Below are positions 26,164-35,070 of a DNA stretch of 64,000 nt, piece after piece. Position 1 is the stretch's first letter; each line of letters begins with the position of its first letter. The position numbers and the translations under genes are program-made. The DNA is taken from contig NZ_LAYQ01000001.1 of assembly GCF_000988205.1 (NCBI RefSeq), forward strand, positions 1 through 64,000, written 5' to 3'. The DNA comes from Corynebacterium minutissimum. GTDB taxonomy: Bacteria > Actinomycetota > Actinomycetes > Mycobacteriales > Mycobacteriaceae. The notes beneath the pieces were generated by a model. The model was given only the letters and a program-made list of their open reading frames with translations, made no database searches and was not told the origin of the DNA.

Positions 26164-27312
26164 GTGCGCATCGCAATCGTTACTGAGGTCTTCCTGCCCA
26201 AGATCGACGGCGTGGTCACCCGCCTGACTCGCACGCTGGACCAGCTGGCCGCGATGGGCCACGAGGTGCGGATTTTTGCCACGGGCAAGGCCCCTGACAC
26301 CTATGCCGGCTTCGAGGTCACCCGCATCCCCAGTTTGTCGCTGTGGGTCTACCCGGAGATCAAGTTTGGCCTGCCCTCGTGGAAGTTCTTCAAAGAGATC
26401 CGGGATTTCGATCCCGATGTCATCCACGCGGTCAATCCCATTTGGACCGCGGCCCTCGGCGTCTTTGCCGCGCAGCGCGATGCCGTACCGCTGGTAGCCA
26501 GCTTCCACACCAATGTCCCCGAGTACGTTGAAGCGCTGGGGATTGGGTGGACTAGGCCGCTGACCGAAGCCGCGCTGAAGTATCTGCACAACCAGGCTGC
26601 GGTGAACCTGTGCACCTCCGGCCCCATGGTGGATAAGGCTCGGATGATGGGGATCCGCAACGTGCAGCTGTGGCCCAAGGCTGTTGATACGCAGACCTAT
26701 CACCCCAGTCGCGCCACGGAACAGATGCGCGAGCGCCTGACCGACGGTAACCCGGATTCCCCGTTGGTGACCTATATCGGCCGCGTCTCCAAGGAGAAGG
26801 ACTTGGAACGCCTCGATCACGTGATGGAACTGGTGAGGGCACAGCTTAGCGACGCCCGCCTAGCCGTCGTCGGCGATGGCCCCGCCTTGGAGGAGCTCAA
26901 GTCCAACTTCGATCCTGCGCACACCGTATTCACGGGCTACCTCTCCGGCGAGGAGCTCGCCGCCGCCTTCGCCGTGGGGGATGTCTTCCTCTTCCCCTCC
27001 GCCACAGAGACCTTGGGACTCGTGGCTCTCGAGTCCTTCGCCTCTGGGGTTCCGGTCATCGGCACGAATGCCGGCGGCATCCCCTTCGTTATCGAAGAAG
27101 GCGTCACAGGACATCTCATCGAGCCCGACGCTGACGACACCGCGTGGGCCCGCGCCGCTCTCAGCCTCCTCCGTGATTCCTCCCGCCGGGCGCAGATGGG
27201 ACAGGCCGCCCGCCGCGAAGCTGAAAAACATTCCTGGGTAGAATCCACCCAAGCCCTCCTTCAGGCCTACGAGGAGGCCATCGAGCACCCCTTCCGCAGG
27301 AATACAAACTAG
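26164..27312 (+). CDS. GT4-family glycosyltransferase (SQD2/MgtA-like)
   Basis: A 382-residue GT-B fold enzyme that would move a sugar onto a lipid or glycan at the cytoplasmic face. The N-terminal start is RIAIVTEVFLPKIDGVVTRL. The C-terminal donor domain has YIGRVSKEKDLERL and the E-x7-E motif in TETLGLVALESFASG. Its order after an SQD1-like gene mirrors the SQD1-SQD2 pair of sulfolipid synthesis, but similar GT4 enzymes make mannosylated glycolipids in corynebacteria. The start is GTG 26164. The DUF gene follows 12 bp later, so a three-gene operon is likely. Confidence 0.87.
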   Translation: MRIAIVTEVFLPKIDGVVTRLTRTLDQLAAMGHEVRIFATGKAPDTYAGFEVTRIPSLSLWVYPEIKFGLPSWKFFKEIRDFDPDVIHAVNPIWTAALGVFAAQRDAVPLVASFHTNVPEYVEALGIGWTRPLTEAALKYLHNQAAVNLCTSGPMVDKARMMGIRNVQLWPKAVDTQTYHPSRATEQMRERLTDGNPDSPLVTYIGRVSKEKDLERLDHVMELVRAQLSDARLAVVGDGPALEELKSNFDPAHTVFTGYLSGEELAAAFAVGDVFLFPSATETLGLVALESFASGVPVIGTNAGGIPFVIEEGVTGHLIEPDADDTAWARAALSLLRDSSRRAQMGQAARREAEKHSWVESTQALLQAYEEAIEHPFRRNTN

Positions 27313-27324
27313 TCAAGGAGACCC

Positions 27325-28485
27325 ATGGATTCAGCCCAGAACCTGTACTCCGCTGGCGCCTTTATCCAAGCCGGCATCGACGCCACGTTTGCCTCACGCC
27401 TAGGCGTCGTTCGCGACGTCGAGGTGAATTTCATTCCCACCGATTCCGCATCAGCAGCCTCGGAGGAAGGGCAGCCAGACCTGGATCAGCGCGCTGTCGT
27501 GCGTTTTAGCACTGATTCCGGGGTCTATGATTTCGATGGACTGCGTCTTGCCACCATCCACAACGGGGAGCTGCGCTGGGCCACCGGCATGGCAGAGCAC
27601 GCACCGCAGCCGGAATTCCACGGGCCACAACCTGACTCTGCCCTGCTGCGCGGCTTGGCACGACGGCTGGTGGGCGACCGGCCTGTTGTCCGCGTCCCGC
27701 AGGGCGATGGCGAAGCATTGGTCGCCGTCGATTTCGCGGAGATTAACCCGGATCCCCGGGTGAGCATCCTGGCCGGAATTGAGCACTCAGGGGACGTCGC
27801 CGGTGGCGTCGACGAGCGCCTAGCCACCGCCGAGTTGTCCTCCTACCTGGACGTTCCGCAGAGCCACGCGGAAAATCTCGCGCTTTTCCACGGCTCCCGG
27901 ATCGTAGCTCTCCCCCGGGCCCCGGGCCGCGCTGGGCTCAGCGCGCGCGAGGTGTTGGCCGACGCCCACTTCCTCGCCACCGAGCACAACTTCTTCTTGG
28001 AGGCCCGCTTCCCCAACCTGTGGGCGGACCTTGATCCTGTTACGTCGCGGACCGTGGTGAACTCCGATTACGGCTCGCTCACGGTGCCCGCGCACCTCAT
28101 CGCGACGATCGACGCCTCCACGAACATCTTCACCTGGGCCTGGGCAGACGAGCTAGCCGGTTCCTTGTCCGCTCAGGCCGCGGGTAACCTGCGCCGCTTC
28201 GGATATGACCAGGCCATCCCCGAGTTGATTCGGGCCCGCGTGTCCATCACTGAGGCACGCTCTGCACGCTTGCCACAGCTGGCCATGCCAGTTCTGGGCC
28301 TGTGGACCTTGCTGCCGGTGCAGCTTCCCGACGGCCGCCAAGGCCTCGCGCTATCCGATGCCCCCGCGTTCCACCTCCCCGCACCGACTCCGGCGGCCAC
28401 GCAAGCCACCCTCAACGTTGCGGTGCCGGCAGGCGTGGACGAGCAGCGGGCGCGCGCTGCCTACCACCGGGCGCGCCCCCTATAA
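27325..28485 (+). CDS. Conserved hypothetical protein with duplicated domain
   Basis: A 386-residue cytoplasmic protein with no signal peptide or transmembrane helix. Two segments look like repeats of one another: DFDGLRLATIHNGELRWATG near residues 70-90, and LIATIDASTNIFTWAWADE near 257-275. Each is followed by a helix-rich stretch. This resembles the DUF6882-type pattern, but I cannot confirm it. SD CAAGGAGA precedes ATG 27325. Its position after the epimerase and glycosyltransferase hints at an accessory role, which is inference only. Confidence 0.75.
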   Translation: MDSAQNLYSAGAFIQAGIDATFASRLGVVRDVEVNFIPTDSASAASEEGQPDLDQRAVVRFSTDSGVYDFDGLRLATIHNGELRWATGMAEHAPQPEFHGPQPDSALLRGLARRLVGDRPVVRVPQGDGEALVAVDFAEINPDPRVSILAGIEHSGDVAGGVDERLATAELSSYLDVPQSHAENLALFHGSRIVALPRAPGRAGLSAREVLADAHFLATEHNFFLEARFPNLWADLDPVTSRTVVNSDYGSLTVPAHLIATIDASTNIFTWAWADELAGSLSAQAAGNLRRFGYDQAIPELIRARVSITEARSARLPQLAMPVLGLWTLLPVQLPDGRQGLALSDAPAFHLPAPTPAATQATLNVAVPAGVDEQRARAAYHRARPL

Positions 28486-28530
28486 GTGCTCGGACAGCGC
28501 TGAGTGTGTGAGCGACTGGGAGCGTGAACG

Positions 28531-29565
28531 CTAGGAGTTCAGCACGGCGCGGAACTCCTCGACGTCAACCTCCTCTGTGGTGGCCGGGTTAAACGCTGCG
28601 TCCTGAGTCTTGTCCACTAGTACCGCGCGCACGCCCTCAGAAAAGTCGGGACGGCGGTACATATGCATGCCCAGCTTGAGTTCCAAAAGGAGGGCCTCGC
28701 GAATGTCGTCGACACCGGCCTCTGCCTCATAAAGCTCGTTAGCCGCGATAATGGCAGCTGGGCACGCCCCTGCCATAAGGCGGCGGACCTCACCGGCAAT
28801 GAGCGGGCGCTTGTCCAGCTCCGCGGAGATTTCCTCCCACGTTGGCAGGGCAAACGTCTCCTCCAGGTCCTTGGCCACCTGCTCCAGCGGGGCGGGCTCT
28901 TCGAGTGCGGGCAGGGCGAGGTCCTCCAGCGCGGCATCAATACCGCGCTCAATGGCGGCCTCAATCAGCTCGTGTGCATCCTTGACAACGTGGGTTGCCA
29001 CGCCAGTCCATAACATGTCTGCGGCATACATGCGGTATCCACTAAGACCCCAGAACTTGGCCAAGCCCGGTGAGGCGATACCGCGGGTGCCCACCATGCG
29101 CTGGGCCGCATAGGCCACACCGACGTCGGTGACATAGCCGATGTTCATCTCCGGCATCGAGGCGAAGGCCTTTTCCGTCACCACACGGTGCGAGCCGTGC
29201 AGGGAAATGCCCAATCCACCGCCCATGACAACACCGTCGATGACGGCGATATAGGGCTTCGGGAACTCTGCGATATCACCGTTAGTGAGGTACTCGCTGG
29301 CGAAGAAGGCATCGACCTCCTCCAGCTTGCCTTCCGCGATTCCCTCCCGCGCGTGACGCACATCGCCGCCCGCGCAGAATGCTTTAGGGCTGTTGGAGTA
29401 AATCAGAACCTGTTCAATCTCATCGTCCTGTGCCCAGGCTTCGAGGGAGCGGCGGATGATATCGATCATGTCCGGGTTCAACGAGTTCAGGGCCTTCGGC
29501 CGATTGAGTTCGAGGACTCCGGTATGGTTGCGGACGGAAACGAGTACTGGATCAGTCGTAGTCAT
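28531..29565 (-). CDS. 3-hydroxyisobutyryl-CoA hydrolase (enoyl-CoA hydratase family)
   Basis: A 344-residue crotonase-fold enzyme that would hydrolyse 3-hydroxyisobutyryl-CoA in valine breakdown. The oxyanion-hole segments FCAGGDVRHARE and GGGLGISLHGSHRVV are present, then MPEMNIGYVTDVG, the region with the HIBCH-type Glu and Asp. The long C-terminal part (residues ~200-344) with a helical domain is the HIBCH-type extension. ATG 29565 is chosen over an alternative two codons upstream. The gene is divergent from the HAD phosphatase. Confidence 0.88.
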   Translation of the reverse strand: MTTTDPVLVSVRNHTGVLELNRPKALNSLNPDMIDIIRRSLEAWAQDDEIEQVLIYSNSPKAFCAGGDVRHAREGIAEGKLEEVDAFFASEYLTNGDIAEFPKPYIAVIDGVVMGGGLGISLHGSHRVVTEKAFASMPEMNIGYVTDVGVAYAAQRMVGTRGIASPGLAKFWGLSGYRMYAADMLWTGVATHVVKDAHELIEAAIERGIDAALEDLALPALEEPAPLEQVAKDLEETFALPTWEEISAELDKRPLIAGEVRRLMAGACPAAIIAANELYEAEAGVDDIREALLLELKLGMHMYRRPDFSEGVRAVLVDKTQDAAFNPATTEEVDVEEFRAVLNS

Positions 29566-29661
29566 GCGCACCAGTGTTCCATATCACACATGTTTCAGCC
29601 ACCTTTTTTGAGGCTGGTTTTAACATCGACCCCTGCCTCTAAACCCAACCTTCAGATTGGT

Positions 29662-30459
29662 GTGAATTTCTTGCTCCCACGGCTTGTTGCTCTCGACATG
29701 GACGGCACCCTCCTCGATGCCCACGGTCAGCTGCCCGCAGACTTTTCAGAGCTTGAGGAGCTCGCCACCGCCCGCGGCTGCGAGCTGGTTCCGGCCTCAG
29801 GGCGCCAGCTGGCCACCCTGCAAGACATGTTCCCGGAAGGCGGCACATTCATTGCGGAGAACGGCTCGGTGATTTTGCGCGACGGAGAGATCATCGCCAC
29901 CTTCCCGCTGCAGGAAGAAACCGTGCGCGCGGCGCGCGACGCCGCATCCGCCATCAGCGAGGCGCACACCGTCGTTCTGTGTTCCCCGGAGACCGCCTAC
30001 GTAGCCCGGGATGTCACGCAGGCAGCACGCGCGGAGATTTCCAAGTATTACAAGGCGGTCACGTGGGTCGATAACCTGGACACCGTCCCCAATACCAACA
30101 TCATCAAGATCGCCATCTTCTGCGAATCCGGTTCCGAGACACATATTTACGAGCCCATCCGCCGTGCCGTACCGGAGGACAACGTGGCGGTATCGGGCAA
30201 GGTCTGGCTCGATGTCATGGCCCGCGACGTCGATAAGGGAGCAGCCTTAACCACACTCGCTGAACTTGCCAACGTTCCAATCACCGCCACCGTGGCCTTC
30301 GGCGACTACCTCAATGACCTCGAAATGCTGCGCGCTGCTGGGACGGCTGTCGCCATGGACAACGCACATCCGAAGTTGAAGGAAATAGCGGATATTATCG
30401 CGCCTGCCAATACCGACAATGGTGTGAGCACCATGCTGCGCCAGCTTCTGCGCACCTAA
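29662..30459 (+). CDS. HAD-superfamily (Cof-like) phosphatase
   Basis: A ~265-residue sugar-phosphate or nucleotide phosphatase of the Cof subfamily. Motif I is LDMDGTLLD with the nucleophile Asp, followed by a Cof-type C2B cap, the motif III Lys region DKGAALTTLAE and motif IV FGDYLNDLEML. The open frame runs back to 29188 across the antisense of the hydrolase gene; the real start is likely GTG 29662 or TTG 29671. The substrate is unknown. Confidence 0.85.
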   Translation: MNFLLPRLVALDMDGTLLDAHGQLPADFSELEELATARGCELVPASGRQLATLQDMFPEGGTFIAENGSVILRDGEIIATFPLQEETVRAARDAASAISEAHTVVLCSPETAYVARDVTQAARAEISKYYKAVTWVDNLDTVPNTNIIKIAIFCESGSETHIYEPIRRAVPEDNVAVSGKVWLDVMARDVDKGAALTTLAELANVPITATVAFGDYLNDLEMLRAAGTAVAMDNAHPKLKEIADIIAPANTDNGVSTMLRQLLRT

Positions 30460-30554
30460 CACGCTCCCAGGAAACCTTCCCGATTCTCTACCACCACCCG
30501 AGTAGGATTACCCCGGTTCCCTAGACCCCCAATCCCTTACGTGTGGAGTGTTCA

Positions 30555-32858
30555 GTGAAGAAGTTCCTGCGATCCCCTGGGCCCCGTGTCCCTCGTCGGG
30601 CCACGGACACCTCCCTTGAGCTGGACCCGGGGTCCCTCCCCAAGGCATCCGCTGTGCGCAAGGCCAAGCTGCACAAAGCCCGCGAGGCCGCCGAGGAAAC
30701 CCCCTCGCCGCGCCGCCGCCCGCGAGCAGCGCCAGGCTGCACAGCACGACAGCGCGCTGGGCATCCCCGGCCCGCGCAACCCCCAGCTCAATCCACCCCC
30801 GCCGAGAGTTCCCCCGAATCACGGCCCGAGAATGAGATCTCGCGCGCCTTGGCGCGGCGCTCGCAGCCCGTCGGCACACCGACGAGCAAGCAGCTGAAAA
30901 CACCGCGCCCCTCCCGCGAGCAGCGCCAAGCCGCACAGCACGACAGCGCGAAGAACACCGGAGACATTGCGGTGCCGAAGGAATCCGCCACCGTCACGCG
31001 TCAGCGTCGCGCGCGCCTGCGCCCGGTACCTGGTTTGGATGGGCTGCGCGGTCTCGCGGTCTTGGCTGTCGTGATCTACCACTTCTTCGGGGATCTGCTC
31101 CCCGGCGGATACCTCGGCGTGGATATGTTCTTTGTCCTCTCCGGCTTCCTTATCACCTCGCTGCTCGTGCGCGAGTTCGCCGTGACCGGGCGCATCAGTC
31201 TCACCGACTTCTGGATCCGGCGCTTCCGGCGCATCCTTCCGGCTGCACTCGTTGTCTTATGCCTGTGCACGGCCCTCGTCGCAATGATCGGCGGGGACCT
31301 CGCTGTGGGGATCCGCGAACAGTTCTTGGGTACCTTCTTCTTCGTCAACAACTGGACCCAGATCGCCACCAGCCAGACCTATTTTGCGCCCAATGAGGTG
31401 CAAGTCTTCGCCCACTATTGGTCCCTGGCGGTTGAGGAGCAGTTCTACCTCCTGTGGCCTCTGCTCATGTTTGGCGCTTTCGCGCTGTCGCGACGCCAAC
31501 CCAAGCGCCTGCCCATCGCGCTCTCTCTCGTCCTCGCAGCCGCCTCCGCTGCCGCGATGGCGCTGCTGTTCACTCCGGGCGAAGACCCTACCCGTGTTTA
31601 TTACGGCACCGATACCCATGCCTTCGGCCTCCTCATCGGTGCGCTGCTGTCCCTTCTTCTCACCTCGACGTCGAAGGAGGCGAAGGCGGACTCATGGGCG
31701 TCGACAAGCACAGGCGTTATCGCCGGCACCGTCGGAGCCCTCGCCCTGGTTGGTTACCTGGCGCAGCTGGTGTGGATGGGCGCGGACCTTGAGTTCACCT
31801 ACCGCGGCGGCCTGGTCCTCACCAGCCTCCTCGGCGCGGCAATGATCTGGGGCGTGGTGCGTGAGACCGGACCGCTCACATGGCTCTTCCGCACCCGGGT
31901 GATGCGGTGGCTGGGCCAGCGCTCCTTCTCGCTCTACCTGTGGCATTGGCCGGTAGTGATGATCCTCCGCGAGCTGTCTGATGCCCCGGCGTGGCTGCTG
32001 GGTTTGCTCGCGCTTCCCGTGTCCTTCCTGTTGGCTGAAGTGACGTATCAGTTCGTGGAAAACCCCTTCCGCCGCGCCGGATATGTCGCCACGTGGCGCA
32101 TCTATTGGGCTTCGCGCCCCACGGTGGCCGAGATGAAAGACGGTTTCGGCAAGGCCATGTGGCCCGCCGTGCCCGCCATGGTGCTCCTCTCGGCGCTGGG
32201 CGTGGCCTATGGGCTGGTCACGTCACAGGACCAGACCGAGCTGGAACGAGAATTGGAGCGGATGTCCCATGCCAATGAGCAGGCAGCGGCATCGGCCCCA
32301 GCAACGCCGACAGAGACCAAGAAGCCCGCAGAAAAGCGCGCACTGCCTGCGGGCACGGAGATCAACGCGGTGGGTGATTCGGTCATGCTCGCCGCCTCCG
32401 AAGCCCTCAACGAGCGTTTCCCAGGGATTCTCATCGACGCAGAGGTGTCCCGCCAATATGCCGAGGCGATTGCGGAAATCCGGCAGCTGAAGGAATCCGG
32501 GCAGCTACGCTCCACCGTCTTTGTGGGGCTGGGAACGAACGGGCCGGCTGCGGACGGCGAGATGGATGAGCTCCTCACCATCCTCGGTTCCGATCGCACG
32601 GTTATCCTCGTCGTGCCCTACGGCGAGCGCGACTGGATGGGTCAGGCGCGCGCAGAGATTATCGAGGCCGCCAAAGAGCACGACAACGTCTACGTGGCCG
32701 ACTGGTGTGGCATGGCCCAAGAGAACCCGGCGCTGCTCTACGACGACGGCGTGCACCCACAGGCCGAGGGCGCAGCGCTGTACGTGCAGGCGCTTTCCGA
32801 CGCCCTCGAGCAGTACTCCCGCGGAGAAAAATCCACCACCACGGCCTGCTCGCTCTAG
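30555..32858 (+). CDS. Acyltransferase-3 / SGNH hydrolase fusion (OafA type)
   Basis: A ~767-residue membrane protein that would O-acetylate a cell-envelope glycan. The N-terminal ~150 residues are a basic, Pro/Ser-rich, low-complexity region. The acyltransferase-3 domain with 10-11 helices begins at LRPVPGLDGLRGLAVLAVV and carries YWSLAVEEQFYLLWP. A coiled linker follows near residues 575-605. The C-terminal SGNH domain has NAVGDSVMLAASEAL (Ser), GLGTNG and DDGVHPQAEG (Asp/His). GTG 30555 with GGAG upstream is preferred over GTG 30543. A ~36-bp near-identical repeat (30720 and 30916) is read in two different frames within the N-terminal region, hinting at compensating indels there. Confidence 0.88.
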   Translation: MKKFLRSPGPRVPRRATDTSLELDPGSLPKASAVRKAKLHKAREAAEETPSPRRRPRAAPGCTARQRAGHPRPAQPPAQSTPAESSPESRPENEISRALARRSQPVGTPTSKQLKTPRPSREQRQAAQHDSAKNTGDIAVPKESATVTRQRRARLRPVPGLDGLRGLAVLAVVIYHFFGDLLPGGYLGVDMFFVLSGFLITSLLVREFAVTGRISLTDFWIRRFRRILPAALVVLCLCTALVAMIGGDLAVGIREQFLGTFFFVNNWTQIATSQTYFAPNEVQVFAHYWSLAVEEQFYLLWPLLMFGAFALSRRQPKRLPIALSLVLAAASAAAMALLFTPGEDPTRVYYGTDTHAFGLLIGALLSLLLTSTSKEAKADSWASTSTGVIAGTVGALALVGYLAQLVWMGADLEFTYRGGLVLTSLLGAAMIWGVVRETGPLTWLFRTRVMRWLGQRSFSLYLWHWPVVMILRELSDAPAWLLGLLALPVSFLLAEVTYQFVENPFRRAGYVATWRIYWASRPTVAEMKDGFGKAMWPAVPAMVLLSALGVAYGLVTSQDQTELERELERMSHANEQAAASAPATPTETKKPAEKRALPAGTEINAVGDSVMLAASEALNERFPGILIDAEVSRQYAEAIAEIRQLKESGQLRSTVFVGLGTNGPAADGEMDELLTILGSDRTVILVVPYGERDWMGQARAEIIEAAKEHDNVYVADWCGMAQENPALLYDDGVHPQAEGAALYVQALSDALEQYSRGEKSTTTACSL

Positions 32859-32893
32859 CCTTCGGCCGCTCTCGAATCAGCTGCTCTCCAATC

Positions 32894-32934
32894 AGGGCAG
32901 TGCGCTAGCAGCATCGCCCTAGCAGCACTGCCCT
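32894..32934 (+). terminator. Hairpin downstream of acyltransferase gene
   Basis: AGGGCAGTGC (32894-32903) pairs with GCACTGCCCT (32925-32934). The right arm is also the start of the left arm of palindrome copy 3, so the two hairpins are mutually exclusive. Confidence 0.55.
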
Positions 32935-32945
32935 AGTTGCCAAAG
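32926..32945. repeat. Intergenic palindrome, copy 3, left arm (split by IS30)
   Basis: CACTGCCCTAGTTGCCAAAG is the left arm; the right arm is at 34546-34565. The sequence between them is interrupted by the intact IS30 copy with its TTG duplication (32960-32962 and 34528-34530). It lies between the convergent acyltransferase and ABM-monooxygenase genes. Confidence 0.8.
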
Positions 32946-32962
32946 ATCTGGCCAGATCCTTG

Positions 32963-34527
32963 GGCGGGCTCAGGTGGTGAATGCATCTATACAGCTGGGA
33001 GGTTGTGTAGATGTCAGGTGATGAGAAGCTACGTGAGCGGTATGTGCAGGCGTATCTGCATGATGCGCGTCCGATGTCGGTGATCCTCAAGGAGTTGGGG
33101 GTCTCGAAGGCTCAGGCGAGGGTGTGGCGTCAGGCTGAGGGACTTAGCCGCGGCAAGCGCCATCGGAGCCTGAATGAGGATAAGTACAAAGATCAATACC
33201 AAAAGCTCGTTGCTCTTGTAGAAAGCGGCCAGTCTGCGTATAGCGCACTGAAAGAGACAGGTTTCCCACAGACGGCTTACCGATACCTTGCGCAAGACGG
33301 TATTGAACTCGCCAACAACAGTCGCGGTGGAGCCATACAAATTGAGCGGGATCGCATTGCTAAAGCTTTGAAACTTGTTGATGCTGGCAAAAGCTATAAG
33401 GAAGTCGGCCAGGTAGTTGATCGTTGCGCTGACACGGTGAGAACGTGGCACCATAATCGCATGTCTGGGCGTTTGGTACTCAATGATCATCCCACTGAAT
33501 CCGAATCGAAGGTAGGACGCGGAAAGCGTCTTATCCGCCATGACCGGATAGCGATAGCCTACCTGCTGAAACAGGGCCATACTCATCGTGAGATTGCAGC
33601 CCAGCTTGGCCGGAATCAGTCGACGATTAGTAGAGAAATCGCCCGTGGGATGACTGAGCATGGCTACGATGCCCTCGTGGCGCAAAAGCGGGCTGTAGAC
33701 CGTTTAGCCAGGCCTAAACCCCGTAAACTCGATACCAACCCGCAGTTGCGGGCCTTTGTCATCCAGGGGTTGAACACGAAGTGGTCACCAGAGCAGATTT
33801 CAAACTTTCTTGCCCGCTGCTTCGGTAAAGGTGGGGATATGTCGATTAGTCATGAAACCATCTACCAAGCTCTCTACATCCAAGCTAAAGGTGCCTTGCG
33901 CCAGGAGTTGAAGGTAGAAAAAGCCCTGCGTTCTGGGCGTACCGGCCGAAGGCCGCAATCGCGCCTGCCAGCCCGCGGTAATCGAAGCTGGATTGGTGAG
34001 GACTACCGCATCAGCAAGCGCCCTGCCAGCGTTGAAGACCGCGCTATTCCAGGGCATTGGGAAGGCGATCTCATCATCGGCCAAGGAGGCACAACGGCCC
34101 TTGTGACCTGCGTGGAACGCAGTACTCGCTACACCATGATCCGCAAACTTGATGTGCATGATTCCGCCACGACTGTCGATAAGTTAATCGAGATGTTTAC
34201 CGGCAAAATACGCAACATCACCAAAACACTGACCTGGGACCAAGGCGTGGAACTAGCCCAAGTAGACAGGCTGAGCATCGAACGTGGACTAGCAGTCTAC
34301 TTCTGCGATCCGCACTCACCCTGGCAGCGGCCTACCAACGAAAACACCAACGGGCTAGTCCGAGACTTCCTACCCAAAGGAAGCGACTTTAGTACCCTGA
34401 CCGACAAGGGCGTCCAGCAGATTCAAGACCTTCTCAACGGGCGCCCCAGAAAAGTCCTCAACTGGTACACACCAGAAGAGAAAATCCAAGAACTATTCAA
34501 GTGATGCATCCACCACTTGAAACCGCC
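32963..34527 (+). mobile_element. IS30-family element, copy 2, intact
   Basis: 1565 bp, with imperfect ~25-bp inverted ends (GGCGGGCTCAGGTGGTGAATG on the left; complement of CCACCACTTGAAACCGCC on the right) and a flanking TTG duplication. It encodes one full-length transposase and appears capable of moving. It is the same element as copy 1 at 13941, with scattered substitutions between the two. Confidence 0.92.
33011..34504 (+). CDS. IS30-family transposase, full length
   Basis: 497 residues with two DNA-binding regions. The first is near residues 20-60 (GVSKAQARVWRQ), with a related YSALKETGFPQTAYRYL segment at ~80. The second is HTHREIAAQLGRNQSTISREI near 195. The catalytic rve domain has GHWEGDLIIG (first Asp), TWDQGVEL (second Asp) and ENTNGLVRDFLP (Glu). 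AGGTTG-rich DNA precedes ATG 33011. The extra N-terminal domain makes it longer than a typical ~350-residue IS30 transposase. Confidence 0.95.
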   Translation: MSGDEKLRERYVQAYLHDARPMSVILKELGVSKAQARVWRQAEGLSRGKRHRSLNEDKYKDQYQKLVALVESGQSAYSALKETGFPQTAYRYLAQDGIELANNSRGGAIQIERDRIAKALKLVDAGKSYKEVGQVVDRCADTVRTWHHNRMSGRLVLNDHPTESESKVGRGKRLIRHDRIAIAYLLKQGHTHREIAAQLGRNQSTISREIARGMTEHGYDALVAQKRAVDRLARPKPRKLDTNPQLRAFVIQGLNTKWSPEQISNFLARCFGKGGDMSISHETIYQALYIQAKGALRQELKVEKALRSGRTGRRPQSRLPARGNRSWIGEDYRISKRPASVEDRAIPGHWEGDLIIGQGGTTALVTCVERSTRYTMIRKLDVHDSATTVDKLIEMFTGKIRNITKTLTWDQGVELAQVDRLSIERGLAVYFCDPHSPWQRPTNENTNGLVRDFLPKGSDFSTLTDKGVQQIQDLLNGRPRKVLNWYTPEEKIQELFK

Positions 34528-34545
34528 TTGGGGCAGGACCTATAA

Positions 34546-34565
34546 CTTTGGCAACTAGGGCAGTT
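34546..34565. repeat. Intergenic palindrome, copy 3, right arm
   Basis: CTTTGGCAACTAGGGCAGTT is the reverse complement of the left arm at 32926-32945 at nearly every base. The two are separated by the IS30 element. Confidence 0.8.
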
Positions 34566-34600
34566 GACGGGATTCGCCTCTAGGCCCGAGCACATAGAAA

Positions 34601-34630
34601 AACGGCCGGGGATGTGCCTCCCCGGCCGTT
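34601..34630. terminator. Terminator (ABM gene side)
   Basis: AACGGCCGGGGA (34601-34612) pairs with TCCCCGGCCGTT (34619-34630), a perfect 12-bp stem with a 6-base loop. An A-run on its left serves as the T-tract for the minus-strand gene at 34685. Confidence 0.85.
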
Positions 34631-34684
34631 CTCGCTGTGCCGATGCTTGTGCGCTTCCGGTGTTACTGAAAGCTGCTCAATCTC

Positions 34685-35005
34685 CTAGACGGAAAATTCA
34701 GCCATCTTATCCCATTGCGTTTTACCTGGGATGTGAGTATTGATGATGTCCGGCGTCTCCACCAGGTACTTCGGGAACTCCTCGCAGGAGCGTTTGAAGT
34801 GCTCAGTGTTGACGTGGTCAACGTCGGTGCCGTCCTTGTAGGACTCGAGGAGCAGGAAGCGCTGCTTGTCTTCCGGATCGCGGAACCACTTGAAGTCGAT
34901 GCAGCCGGGCTCTGCCTGGCAGGCCTTGGTGTACCAGTCGATCTCGTCGAGGAAGGTCTCGGCGTACTCGGGCTTGACGTGGAACTGTACGTTGATCAAA
35001 ATCAT
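34685..35005 (-). CDS. ABM-domain monooxygenase-like protein
   Basis: A 106-residue dimeric alpha/beta ferredoxin-like protein of the antibiotic-biosynthesis-monooxygenase (ABM/YgiN-like) family. The pattern is LINVQFHVKPEYAETFLDE, then EPGCIDFKWFRDPEDKQRFLLLESYKD, with His in HFKRSCEEFPKYL. Members oxidise quinols or act as quality-control enzymes; the substrate is unknown. ATG 35005 is chosen; the frame opens at 35029. Confidence 0.85.
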   Translation of the reverse strand: MILINVQFHVKPEYAETFLDEIDWYTKACQAEPGCIDFKWFRDPEDKQRFLLLESYKDGTDVDHVNTEHFKRSCEEFPKYLVETPDIINTHIPGKTQWDKMAEFSV

Positions 35006-35070
35006 GGGCCCCACTGTAACCTGCTCCATGAAAACGCGCAGAAGGCCTTGTAAAAAGCCTCTCGGGAGAA

